Notes under the pieces: generated by a model
Database searches by the model: none
What the model was told of the DNA's origin: nothing
The model's input: only the letters and a program-made list of their open reading frames with translations
Program-made: the position numbers and the translations under genes
Source of the DNA: Radiobacillus kanasensis
GTDB lineage: Bacteria; Bacillota; Bacilli; Bacillales; Amphibacillaceae
Length of the DNA stretch: 64,000 nt
Assembly (NCBI RefSeq): GCF_021049245.1
Contig: NZ_CP088020.1
Span: 248,001-312,000 of the forward strand
Reading direction: 5' to 3'
Part shown: positions 51,543 to 60,182 of the stretch, piece after piece
Layout: the number at the start of each line of letters is the position of its first letter
Position numbering within the stretch: the stretch's first letter is position 1

Positions 51543-52709
51543 TTACAAGCTTTTCTTGTAAATAGTAACGGAATCTTGCTTTGTCAGCTTTTTGAAGTTT
51601 CCGAACTCAGGACGAGCAATGACGGTCTTCTCTGCCATTTCTTCTATAGTATCTTCTGTGATGTCATAATACGCTAAGCGAGATGGGGCACCAATACTGT
51701 TCCAAAATTCTCGTAGCTTTTGAATTCCTTCCAATGCTACTTCTCGGTCATCTTTACCCGAATCATCTACATCAAACACACGTACAGCTAACTGTTTAAA
51801 GCGGCCAACATTCTCATCAAGCACGTATTCCATCCAGTTCGGGAAAAGAATCGCAAGTCCACCGCCATGTGGAATGTCGTGAACAGCGGACACGGCGTGC
51901 TCGAGATTGTGAGAAGCCCAATCTCCGTTGTAGCCCATGTTCACCATACCATTTAATGCCATCGTTCCGTTGTATAAAATCGTAGCACGATGCTCGTAGC
52001 TTTCTAAATCATCTAAGAGTTTCGGTGCGGTTTCGATGACAGTCTTTAAGATCCCTTCTACCATCCGATCCTGCAATAATGTGTTTGTCTCATGGTGAAA
52101 ATAGTGCTCGAGTGCATGTGACATCATATCCACGATTCCATAAACGGTTTGATTCCTTGGAACGGAATAAGTGTTTACAGGATCAAGAATAGAAAACTTC
52201 GGATAGCTATAAGGGCTTCCCCATCCATGCTTTTCATTCGTTTCCCAATTCGTAATGACAGAGCCAGCATTCATTTCAGATCCGGTTGCGGCCAACGTTA
52301 AAATTGTTCCAAATGGAAGTGAATCGGTAACGGATGCTTTCTTCGTTACAACATCCCAGAAGTCTCCATCAAAGGTTGCTCCAGCTGCAATAGCCTTTGT
52401 ACAATCAATCGTACTACCACCACCAACCGCTAAAAGGAATTCAATGCCTTCCTTTTTACAAATTTCTACTCCTTTTCGAACAGTTGAGATTCGAGGGTTT
52501 GGTTCCACACCCGAAAGCTCGTGTACTTCGGTGTTTATATCAGATAGAAGGGAAAGGACTTGATCGTACAAGCCATTTCGTTTAATGCTACCTCCACCAT
52601 ATACGAGTAATACTTTTTTTCCGTACTGTGGCACCTCATTCTTAAGCTGTTCTACTTGTCCTTTTCCGAATATTAACTTCGTTGGATTGTAATATGTAAA
52701 ATTTTGCAT
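51543..52709 (-). CDS. Iron-containing alcohol dehydrogenase (YugJ/YugK-like)
   Basis: A 388-residue type III NAD(P)H-dependent alcohol (butanol-type) dehydrogenase. NAD-binding part: [19 protein letters not shown] and [16 protein letters not shown]. Metal ligands lie in [16 protein letters not shown] (Asp and His) and [21 protein letters not shown] (His residues; shown in pieces). It reduces aldehydes to alcohols in the cytoplasm. GAGGAGG precedes the ATG. It is a single gene. Confidence 0.93.
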   Translation of the reverse strand: MQNFTYYNPTKLIFGKGQVEQLKNEVPQYGKKVLLVYGGGSIKRNGLYDQVLSLLSDINTEVHELSGVEPNPRISTVRKGVEICKKEGIEFLLAVGGGSTIDCTKAIAAGATFDGDFWDVVTKKASVTDSLPFGTILTLAATGSEMNAGSVITNWETNEKHGWGSPYSYPKFSILDPVNTYSVPRNQTVYGIVDMMSHALEHYFHHETNTLLQDRMVEGILKTVIETAPKLLDDLESYEHRATILYNGTMALNGMVNMGYNGDWASHNLEHAVSAVHDIPHGGGLAILFPNWMEYVLDENVGRFKQLAVRVFDVDDSGKDDREVALEGIQKLREFWNSIGAPSRLAYYDITEDTIEEMAEKTVIARPEFGNFKKLTKQDSVTIYKKSL

Positions 52710-52825
52710 ATTTTAACCTCCTCACTTTCTATATGATGAAGAATATTATCTCCATTGTAAAGAAATAAACATCCTTATCTTAACCATATGGAATGGTTCC
52801 ATGAATAGAAGTGAGGAGGCTTATT

Positions 52826-53923
52826 CTACTGTTGAACTGGAGGTCCGATATATTGCGATTGTGGACGGAAGATTGTGTTATTAGAGGCTTGCTCTAAGCT
52901 GTGCGCTGTCCACCCAACCACTCGGCTTGCAGTAAACGTAGGTGTGAAATAGGCAGGTTTCATTTGGACGGATTTCATAATAGCTGCTGCGTAAAACTCT
53001 ACGTTCGTGTACAATCGTCTACCTGGTTTCCATTCATTTAATAGGGTTATTGCTTGTTTTTCTACTTCTATGGCTAAGTTTAACCATGTGTCCTGTCCAG
53101 ACATTTGCAACAGTCGTTCTTTCAAGACCTCGGCGCGTGGGTCAATCGTCCGGTAGACGCGGTGCCCGAATCCCATCAACTTTTCTCCGTTTTGGAGTTT
53201 TTCTTTGATTACCTTTTCAACGTCTCCATCCTTCATAATGTCATCTAGTAATTGAATAACACCAGTCGGAGCACCACCGTGTAAGGGTCCCTTCATTGTA
53301 CCAATGGCGGATGTTACAGCAGAAATGAGATCGGATTCCGTTGATGTCGTCACTCTAGCAGAGAAGGTAGAGGCATTTAATCCATGATCCATCGTTAGGA
53401 TTAAGTAAGTCTCTAATGCTTTCTTATGATAAGGAGAGGGCTCTTTTTCGATTAATAAGTGCAAATAGTAGTCCGCAAAGCCTGTACTGTCAGGGTGGGT
53501 TGAAAACTTTTTCCCTTCTAATTGTGCCTTTCTAAATCCGATGATAGATGGAAGTAAGGCTGTAATGTGAATGGCTTGTTCATTTAAAGTTTTTTCATGA
53601 AATGCATGGCTACTTAGGGAAGATATGGTGGTGCGGAGGACAGCCATTAAATCTGTATCCTTTGGTAAGCTACCCAGTACGTTTTTTACATGTGTAGGAA
53701 TTTTCCGATAAGCGTTCATTTTCCTTTTCAGTTCCTGTAATTCCTCGGCGTTCGGGAGGTGTCCTTCCCAAAGTAAATGAGCAACTTCTTCAAATGAGTA
53801 GTGTTTGGCTAAATAGGGTGCCGAGTATCCTCTATAAATTAACTCCCCTCTTTCTCCATCTACATGGCTAATAGCGGTTTCCGTTGCGATGACTCCTTTT
53901 AAACCTGGTTGAATCATTCTCAT
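52826..53923 (-). CDS. citA: Citrate synthase (CitA type)
   Basis: A 365-residue short citrate or 2-methylcitrate synthase. Catalytic regions: ILTMDHGLNASTFSAR (His), GPLHGGAPTGVI, KLMGFGHRVYRTIDPRAEVL (His and Arg) and SRVVGWTAHSLEQ. It starts MIQPGLKGVIATETAISHVD after AAGGAG. It is divergent from a LysR gene with 112 bases between, exactly like B. subtilis citA/citR, where CitA is the minor citrate synthase and CitR represses it. Confidence 0.93.
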   Translation of the reverse strand: MRMIQPGLKGVIATETAISHVDGERGELIYRGYSAPYLAKHYSFEEVAHLLWEGHLPNAEELQELKRKMNAYRKIPTHVKNVLGSLPKDTDLMAVLRTTISSLSSHAFHEKTLNEQAIHITALLPSIIGFRKAQLEGKKFSTHPDSTGFADYYLHLLIEKEPSPYHKKALETYLILTMDHGLNASTFSARVTTSTESDLISAVTSAIGTMKGPLHGGAPTGVIQLLDDIMKDGDVEKVIKEKLQNGEKLMGFGHRVYRTIDPRAEVLKERLLQMSGQDTWLNLAIEVEKQAITLLNEWKPGRRLYTNVEFYAAAIMKSVQMKPAYFTPTFTASRVVGWTAHSLEQASNNTIFRPQSQYIGPPVQQ

Positions 53924-54035
53924 CGACTCCTTTTTATACGGGGTTACTTAGAATTATAAAAGGTTGGTATTATTATGAAAATTAAATATAATTAAATAAC
54001 ATGATTATGAATACTAATCAAAAGGGGAAATCGGA

Positions 54036-54917
54036 ATGGAATTAAGTTGGTTACGAACGTTTGTCACCGCTGCAGAAAAAGGGAATTTTCGAAAAACAGC
54101 AGATTTATTGTACGTGTCTCAGCCAACTGTAACGGTTCATATTAAGCAGTTAGAAAAGCATTTAGGGGTTGCCTTGTTTGAGCGTAATTACAATCGGGTG
54201 GTTCTATCTGAAGAAGGAAGAAGTTTTTTACAGCATGCAAGACGCATTCTAGCGGTTTATCGGGAAACGATGGACGATATGAATGCTTTGTCACAAGGGT
54301 ATTACGCCAAATTAAGGATTGCGATTTCTCCTCTGATCGCCGATACGATTCTGCCCTTTGTGTTAAAGCAATATGTAACCCAGCATCCTGAGGTTGAGGT
54401 GACGGTGAATATTCTGGATTCTGTAGAAATTGAGGAAGCGGTCCAAAAAGAAGAGGTGGATATTGGGCTAACCTGCTTACCGGCTAAAAAGGAAGGGTTA
54501 ACAACGGAGCTATTATATGAAGATCAAGTCATCCTCGTCACTAGTCATGATGGTTTAGATAGTGAATCGGCTCCACCGATAGAGATAGAAGAATTAATGG
54601 ACACCCATTATATTCTGTCCCATAATCACCCTGGCTACTGGGATCCCCTTCTACGCGAGTTAAAGGCACTGTTCCCAAAACTGAAGTCCATGAAAGTTTC
54701 TCAAGTTCATATAACAAAGCGCTTTATCGTGGAAGGGATTGGCATTTCTTTTTTACCTAGCTCTACGGTGAGAAGAGAGCTTTTGGAAGGAAGACTCATA
54801 GAGGTGTATTGGCCAGAGAAAAACTTACCTCAAGCCAATACATACGTGATTACCAAATATAATCACTCCTTGGAAAAAGAATTTATGAGGTTTCTAACAA
54901 ACTATCACTATACGTGA
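54036..54917 (+). CDS. citR: LysR-family regulator (CitR type)
   Basis: A 293-residue LysR protein: helix-turn-helix NFRKTADLLYVSQPTVTVHI, then KQLEKHLGVALFERN, followed by a linker helix and a periplasmic-binding-like sensor domain (IAISPLIADTILPFVLKQYV). Divergent from the citrate synthase gene, so it probably represses citA as in B. subtilis. AAAAGGGGAAAT precedes the ATG. The intergenic region is very AT-rich; no single operator stood out. Confidence 0.9.
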   Translation: MELSWLRTFVTAAEKGNFRKTADLLYVSQPTVTVHIKQLEKHLGVALFERNYNRVVLSEEGRSFLQHARRILAVYRETMDDMNALSQGYYAKLRIAISPLIADTILPFVLKQYVTQHPEVEVTVNILDSVEIEEAVQKEEVDIGLTCLPAKKEGLTTELLYEDQVILVTSHDGLDSESAPPIEIEELMDTHYILSHNHPGYWDPLLRELKALFPKLKSMKVSQVHITKRFIVEGIGISFLPSSTVRRELLEGRLIEVYWPEKNLPQANTYVITKYNHSLEKEFMRFLTNYHYT

Positions 54918-54944
54918 AAAAGGACCGCTAATGGTCCTTTTTCT
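54917..54944. terminator. Bidirectional terminator
   Basis: AAAAAGGACC and GGTCCTTTTT pair around GCTAAT. Confidence 0.85.
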
Positions 54945-54946
54945 AT

Positions 54947-55747
54947 TTAACTGAGGTTCTGTATCGAGTTATGTTTGTGAAGAAAATGTTTTAAGTACTT
55001 GGTATTCGTTAAAAGACTGTATAGTGATTTGTTATTTTCAAATCCCTCAATGACAACAGGGCTTCGAAAAGAAAGTAGTTCTTCGAGGAAAGGATCAATA
55101 TTTGCCGATCCTGTGCCAAGAGGAAGATGGTTTACGTATTCATTGCTATCACTTACGTGTACTTTGTTTATCCGGTTTGTTCTTTTGAAATAATCCAGTA
55201 TATCTTCGGTAATGGGAACATGGGCAGCATCAAAGGTCGTGCTCACATTACTCGGTAGTTCTTCAAGCAATCGATTGATCTGTTCAGGTGACATAATCAT
55301 TTCTTTTTCCTTCGGTTCCATGAGCTCTAAAGACAGTTCAACACCCGCCTGGTTGGAAAATTGAGCGAGGTGTTGTAGGTTTTCAATCAAGAGCTGATAA
55401 TGATAGTCTAACCAATCCGACTCTAGTGTCATTTTTCCAGGGTGGATGGTCACCGAATTCGCTCCAATTTGCTGTGCGAGAACGATAGATTTTTCAATTT
55501 CTCGAATGGATTGCTTTTGAATTCCTTTATTCAAGGACGTAATATTAAGATCCCAATTAGCAGCGTGTAAGCTTATATCGATTCCACAAATTTGATTCGT
55601 CTGAATGATACTTTCAATAGTGGTGTCATGATACCACACTTGTTCTGCCCAAACTTCTACACCACTGTATTCTAGTTGCTTCGCGATACGAAGGACATCA
55701 TTTATCGGATACGCCCAGCATAAAGTGGAGGATAGATAGAGATTCAT
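54947..55747 (-). CDS. Sugar phosphate isomerase/epimerase-like TIM-barrel protein
   Basis: A 266-residue AP endonuclease family 2 (xylose isomerase-like) TIM barrel. Metal-site segments: YSGVEVWAEQVWYHD, DISLHAANWDLNI, GANSVTIHPGKM, VELSLELMEPKEKE (Glu), STTFDAAHVP (Asp and His) and NKVHVSDSNE. It may epimerise or isomerise a sugar, or a related compound. AAAGGG lies before the ATG. It is a single gene. Confidence 0.85.
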   Translation of the reverse strand: MNLYLSSTLCWAYPINDVLRIAKQLEYSGVEVWAEQVWYHDTTIESIIQTNQICGIDISLHAANWDLNITSLNKGIQKQSIREIEKSIVLAQQIGANSVTIHPGKMTLESDWLDYHYQLLIENLQHLAQFSNQAGVELSLELMEPKEKEMIMSPEQINRLLEELPSNVSTTFDAAHVPITEDILDYFKRTNRINKVHVSDSNEYVNHLPLGTGSANIDPFLEELLSFRSPVVIEGFENNKSLYSLLTNTKYLKHFLHKHNSIQNLS

Positions 55748-55896
55748 TTAACCAGCCCTTTCTTAATCCACAGATTGAGGTGCAAGCTAACACAAAACGA
55801 ACAAATAAGATAATCCCTTCTTCTCATCATAAGGGGTATATATGAAGGGTATTTAAAAGAGACGTATAGATTGTGTGAAGTTTATGTAAATTTAAA

Positions 55897-56728
55897 AGAT
55901 GCTGGGACAAAAGTGTTTTAATCCTAATAAAATCCGAACTATGCTTCGAAAATTTTTTAACTCAGAATTCGAATTAACTCGGATTTTGTTGGGTGATTTT
56001 GTGAATTTTGTTACTAATAATATATAACATGCGACGTAACGAAATAAGGACTCGTATATACTTTATCAAGTTGACTGCTAATGCGGCGCTGCGGAAAAAT
56101 ACTCGCTTTCCGTGGAGAACGCCTCAGCCAGGCTACTACATCGGATAATCATCTTTGCTGACTTGCACCGAGGAAGCTTACTTCGAAGCGTTACTAGAAG
56201 ACGCAGGTGCATCTTTTGGGGTCTTCAACTGTTCCTTTCCCACAGGACAAGGAATACTGCGGAAGCTTAACCTCGCACGCAGAAAATTGGGGTTTATTTT
56301 CAAGGAGTCTCGCATTTTTCCGCAGCTTAGTACGGAGTTCTTTTCAAGTCAGAGTTGTTTCTTGGTCTATTCATTTTATAGGTTTAATAACCTACTATAT
56401 TAGAAAATACCTACAAGCGTAGGCAGAATGCGGAGACTCCTGCGGGAACAGCGCGAGCCGAAGATCCCGCAGGACAAGGAAAGCTTCTTAGAATAAACAT
56501 CGCACACAGAAAAAGCGGGTTTCTTTTTCAAGGAAGTGGGGTTCTTCCGAGGAAGCTGAGGCCGTGCCCGCGGAAAGCGGAGTATTCTGCCGAAGCGCGG
56601 CATCAAGCTTCACTTCATTATTCTTTCAATAAATTTTTAATTAGAGTTATGACGCAATTTATATCAACTATGAATAAAATCCAACTACTAGAGTGGGATG
56701 TTATAGTTTTGTCCTAGTCTCTTTCAGA
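55897..56728. repeat. Dispersed repeat copy, full length (about 0.83 kb)
   Basis: The outer ends are GATGCTGGGACAAAA (left) and, in inverse, GACTAGGACAAAACTATAAC (right). Inner marks are TGCGACGTAACGAAATA at 56030 and ATTGCGTCATAACTC in inverse near 56650. The left 140 bases match the inverse of 29025-29157; 56405-56595 match the inverse of 26730-26925. It contains an intact IS110 target (56435-56446). No open frame here looks like a gene, and the internal hairpins are GC-rich. Confidence 0.85.
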
Positions 56729-56729
56729 A

Positions 56730-57596
56730 TCAAGAACTTACCATTTTCCCACCATTCACATGAATGACTTGCCCAGTTACATAAGAAGAATCAGAAGATG
56801 CTAAATAGACATAAGCAGGAGCGAGTTCAAATGGTTGACCAGCTCGCTTCATTGGAACGTCACTTCCAAATGTTGCTACATCCTTTGCAGAAAAGCTTGA
56901 AGGGATTAATGGAGTCCATATTGGTCCAGGTGCAACGGCATTAACGTATATATCTTGATCGACTAAGTTTTGCGACAAGGCCCTAGTAAATCCAACAACG
57001 GCTCCTTTCGTTGCTGAATAATCCAGGAGCTGTTTGTTTCCTTCATAAGCCACAATGGAGGCAGTATTAATGATCTTAGCACCTTTTTTTAGGTGGGGTA
57101 ATGCTGCCTTTGTTATATAAAAGAAAGCAAAGATGTTCGTTTGGAATGTATCTTCTAACTGCTCCGGTGAGATGTCTAGAAGACTACTTTGAGGGAATTG
57201 AACACCGTGATTGTTTACTAAGATATCAATTTTACCAAAAGCCTGAAGTGTGGATTGGACAACATGCTGGCAGTGTTCTTCCTTTCTTAAATCTCCAACA
57301 ATAAGCAAGCATTTTCTTCCTAGCTGCTCAATCCTCTGTTTGGTACGGAAGGCATCTTGGTTTTCATATGGATAATAGTAGGCAATTACGACATCTGCTC
57401 CTTCTTTGGCAAAGGTAATAGCAGTAGCTGCCCCGATGCCGCTATCTCCCCCTGTAACAATCGCTACTTTATTGTGTAATTTTCCCGATCCTTTATATTT
57501 TGGATCCTCGACAATTGGTGGAGGTACCATTAATCCCTCTATTCCAGGCTGTTGCGGTTGGTGCTGTGGTGGGAAATTTGCATTTTTAGAGTCCAT
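56730..57596 (-). CDS. Short-chain dehydrogenase/reductase (YhxC/GSP39-like)
   Basis: A 288-residue SDR with a Pro/Gln-rich N-terminal extension (NFPPQHQPQQPGIEG). Other features are the Rossmann motif VTGGDSGIGAATAI, the NNHG motif LVNNHGVQ, Ser-Tyr-Lys in TASIVAYEGNKQLLDYSATK and APGPIWTPLI. Relatives include glucose/ribitol-type dehydrogenases and general stress protein 39. The ATG at 57596 follows GAGGAGGAG; GTG 57602 lies on the site. Its stop touches the end of the repeat element. Substrate unknown. Confidence 0.9.
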   Translation of the reverse strand: MDSKNANFPPQHQPQQPGIEGLMVPPPIVEDPKYKGSGKLHNKVAIVTGGDSGIGAATAITFAKEGADVVIAYYYPYENQDAFRTKQRIEQLGRKCLLIVGDLRKEEHCQHVVQSTLQAFGKIDILVNNHGVQFPQSSLLDISPEQLEDTFQTNIFAFFYITKAALPHLKKGAKIINTASIVAYEGNKQLLDYSATKGAVVGFTRALSQNLVDQDIYVNAVAPGPIWTPLIPSSFSAKDVATFGSDVPMKRAGQPFELAPAYVYLASSDSSYVTGQVIHVNGGKMVSS

Positions 57597-57664
57597 GAAC
57601 ACTCCTCCTCTTATTTGAAGTCTTTTTTAACGTATTCAGGGAAATGGGCAAGAGTGCATGTCAA

Positions 57665-57739
57665 TTGACAGATGGATAAGGCTCCCCTATAATTCTAACC
57701 ATTGTAAAACTATAGAGTTCATTTTTGACTAATCAGTCA
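57665..57739 (+). promoter_or_regulatory. Consensus sigmaA promoter with downstream operator
   Basis: TTGACA (57665-57670) and TATAAT (57688-57693) are both perfect and 17 bases apart. At 57726-57739 TGACTAATCAGTCA has perfect arms TGACT/AGTCA, a typical TetR-family operator, inside the leader and just before the regulator's start. Confidence 0.75.
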
Positions 57740-57754
57740 CTCGGGGTGAAACGT

Positions 57755-58645
57755 GTGAAGGATAAACGACTTCCAATCATGAAAGCGGCAATGCATTTAT
57801 TTTCTTCAAAGGGTTATTTTTCTACTTCTGTTCAAGAGATCGCGGATTATTGCGGTGTCTCCAAAGGATCGGTGTATAAGTGTTTTAATTCTAAAGAGGA
57901 GCTACTTCTCCAAGTCTTTGAGTATAACCATCAAAACATGATGGCTCGGGCAAAATCAGTTAGGCTTAATGAGTCTCTCTCGCCTGAAGAGAGATTTGTG
58001 AAGATGATTGTTGTGGAACTAGAGGGGCTAATTGAAAATAAAGATTTCTTTAATGCTATATCCAAATCTTTGCCGAAAAACAACCAGGTTACCTTGTTCA
58101 TGAGAAATATTAGAAGGATAATGGTGAATTGGCATAAAAGTATTCTCGAAGACATATTTGGTGAGGAGGTTCAATCAAATATATGGGATATCACCTTTAT
58201 GTTCCAAGGGATTTTGAAGGAGTACACACATTTAATTACGCAAGAACAAAAGACTCTTTCTATCGAAAGGCTAGCGAAAGCCGTTTATGATGCGATAGAA
58301 GCTGTGGTTGAAAGGCGAAAACAGAAGGATGCCGTCATTTCTTACGCTTTGATGGGTGATTATGAGGCGATTTCCAATCCCTTTTCTTTTGATGAGAAAG
58401 AAACAGTTGGGAATTTTCTAAAGCAAATCAAAGAAAAAATCGAGACTTTAAATCTAGAAGTAGCGGTAAGAGAAGAGCTGTTAGACTCAGTAGAGTTATT
58501 AGAAAAAGAAGAGCAACAGGAAAAACCGAGAATGTTTCTTATAAAAGCTATTTTAACGTTTTTATCAGGTTTTACTGAATTAGAACCAGAGTTGGAAAAC
58601 CTTCGACTCGTCTTATTGCATGATACATATAATGAAAGGGGATGA
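57755..58645 (+). CDS. TetR-family repressor
   Basis: A roughly 296-residue protein, longer than the usual 190-220. The TetR helix-turn-helix lies at the N-terminus (FSSKGYFSTSVQEIADYCGV, then SKGSVYKCFNSKEELL). A long, charged, helical ligand domain follows, with an extra C-terminal helical part (about residues 200-296). I chose GTG 57755 after CGGGGTG; upstream codons overlap the operator. It overlaps the efflux gene, so it most likely represses its own operon and is released by a drug-like ligand. Confidence 0.87.
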   Translation: MKDKRLPIMKAAMHLFSSKGYFSTSVQEIADYCGVSKGSVYKCFNSKEELLLQVFEYNHQNMMARAKSVRLNESLSPEERFVKMIVVELEGLIENKDFFNAISKSLPKNNQVTLFMRNIRRIMVNWHKSILEDIFGEEVQSNIWDITFMFQGILKEYTHLITQEQKTLSIERLAKAVYDAIEAVVERRKQKDAVISYALMGDYEAISNPFSFDEKETVGNFLKQIKEKIETLNLEVAVREELLDSVELLEKEEQQEKPRMFLIKAILTFLSGFTELEPELENLRLVLLHDTYNERG

Positions 58646-58650
58646 GCAGT

Positions 58651-60105
58651 ATGACAAGTGATTTATCGGAGGGAAATGAACAATCCTTTAATCGGCTACC
58701 CATCGTTGCTGTTCTGTTAGCGGGTGGGTTCGTTGCCATTCTCAATCAAACGTTATTAGCAACAGCCACTCCACATATCATGGCTGATTTTAATATTTCG
58801 GAGAATACAGCGCAATGGCTAACGACCATTTTTATGCTCGTAAACGGGGTCATGATTCCGGTAACAGCGTTTTTAATTGAGACGTTTACAACAAGGAGGC
58901 TGGTGTTAGTTGCATTAAGTGTGTTCGCAGTTGGAACGGCGGTCTGTATCGTTGCTCCTACCTTTTTTATCTTAATGGTCGGAAGAGTGATTCAAGCTAG
59001 TGGGGCAGGAATCATGATGCCGCTTATGATGACCGTATTCTTGACGATTTTCCCGATTGAGAAGCGTGGTACAGCGATGGGAACTGTTGGATTAGTGATC
59101 TCCTTTGCACCGGCGATTGGCCCTACCTTGTCGGGATGGATTGTAGAAAATTATCCGTGGAGAACGATGTTTATCATCATTTTACCGATCATTATCATTG
59201 ATATTATTTTTGCCTACTTAGCGATGAAAAATGTAACGAAGCAGACCTTCCCTAAAGTTGATATTCTTTCGATCATCCTTTCTACCTTCGGGTTTGGAGG
59301 ATTGCTTTATGGCTTTAGCAGGGCCGGAAGCATTGGCTGGGGGAATTCCCAAGTGATTATAGGATTAATCATTGGTATGATTTGCTTAACAGCGTTTATC
59401 ATCCGACAATTCAAGCTCACACAGCCGATATTAGAATTTCGGGTTTTCCAATACAAAACATTTACGATTACAACGGTAATTGGAATGATTGTGTTTATGG
59501 GTTTAATCGGATCTGAAACGATTTTACCGATATACATGCAGAACATGGTCGGTTTTTCTGCCTTGGAATCTGGTTTTATGATCATGCCAGGTGCGCTTTT
59601 AATGGGGGCTATGTCTCCCATTACGGGACGTATCTTTGATAAGATTGGTGCTCGATTGCTCGCCATTACAGGATTATCGATAATGACGATTACGACATTC
59701 TTGTTAACCAATTTATCGGCAAACACGTCTTTAACCTATTTAACGGTTGTCTTTGGAATTCGGATGTTTGGTATGTCCATGGTTATGATGCCAGTAACAA
59801 CAGCCGGGTTAAATCAGTTACCATTAAAATTGATTGCACACGGAACAGCTATGAATAATACGATGCGCCAAGTTGCAGCTTCCATCGGTACGGCGATTCT
59901 TGTTACGGTGATGACAAGTGCGACACTCAGTACAGGAACAGTTGAAGACCCTACCGGTCGGATTCACGGTGTTAATATGGCCTTTTGGGTAGCATCAGGA
60001 CTGTCAACCGTAGGTTTACTGCTTTCTTTCTTTATTAAAAGTCCTGATAAACAAAAGAAAGAGAATAATATGTCATCTACCGAATTAAAAAAAGCGGAAT
60101 CCTAG
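58651..60105 (+). CDS. DHA2-family MFS multidrug efflux protein (EmrB/QacA type)
   Basis: A 484-residue transporter with about 14 hydrophobic segments. The motif LNQTLLATATPHIMADFNIS matches the family's helix-1 motif D, and GAGIMMPLMMTVFLTIFP and GPTLSGWIVENYPWRTMF (motif C) are also typical. It should export drugs or cations with proton antiport. ATG 58651 is nine bases after AAAGGGG; ATG 58642 touches the site. It is cotranscribed with the TetR gene. Confidence 0.92.
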   Translation: MTSDLSEGNEQSFNRLPIVAVLLAGGFVAILNQTLLATATPHIMADFNISENTAQWLTTIFMLVNGVMIPVTAFLIETFTTRRLVLVALSVFAVGTAVCIVAPTFFILMVGRVIQASGAGIMMPLMMTVFLTIFPIEKRGTAMGTVGLVISFAPAIGPTLSGWIVENYPWRTMFIIILPIIIIDIIFAYLAMKNVTKQTFPKVDILSIILSTFGFGGLLYGFSRAGSIGWGNSQVIIGLIIGMICLTAFIIRQFKLTQPILEFRVFQYKTFTITTVIGMIVFMGLIGSETILPIYMQNMVGFSALESGFMIMPGALLMGAMSPITGRIFDKIGARLLAITGLSIMTITTFLLTNLSANTSLTYLTVVFGIRMFGMSMVMMPVTTAGLNQLPLKLIAHGTAMNNTMRQVAASIGTAILVTVMTSATLSTGTVEDPTGRIHGVNMAFWVASGLSTVGLLLSFFIKSPDKQKKENNMSSTELKKAES

Positions 60106-60133
60106 AGGTTCTGGAAGATAAAAGCTGGAATAA

Positions 60134-60180
60134 ATCCCTCCTTCATCTGTCACACTATACGAGATGAACGGAGGGAATTT
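60134..60180 (+). terminator. Terminator hairpin that also contains the next gene's ribosome binding site
   Basis: TCCCTCCTTCATCT (60135-60148) pairs with AGATGAA and GGAGGGA (60162-60176) with a single bulged C, followed by ATTTT. The GGAGGG in the 3' arm is the ribosome binding site of the permease gene at 60183, so the folded hairpin should both end upstream transcription and block translation of read-through mRNA. Confidence 0.8.
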
Positions 60181-60182
60181 TC

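Noticed and set aside
53924..54035. CcpC/CitR-type operator (ATAA-n7-TTAT) between citA and citR
   Set aside because: Several ATAA/TTAT words occur, but none with the required spacing; the region is simply AT-rich.
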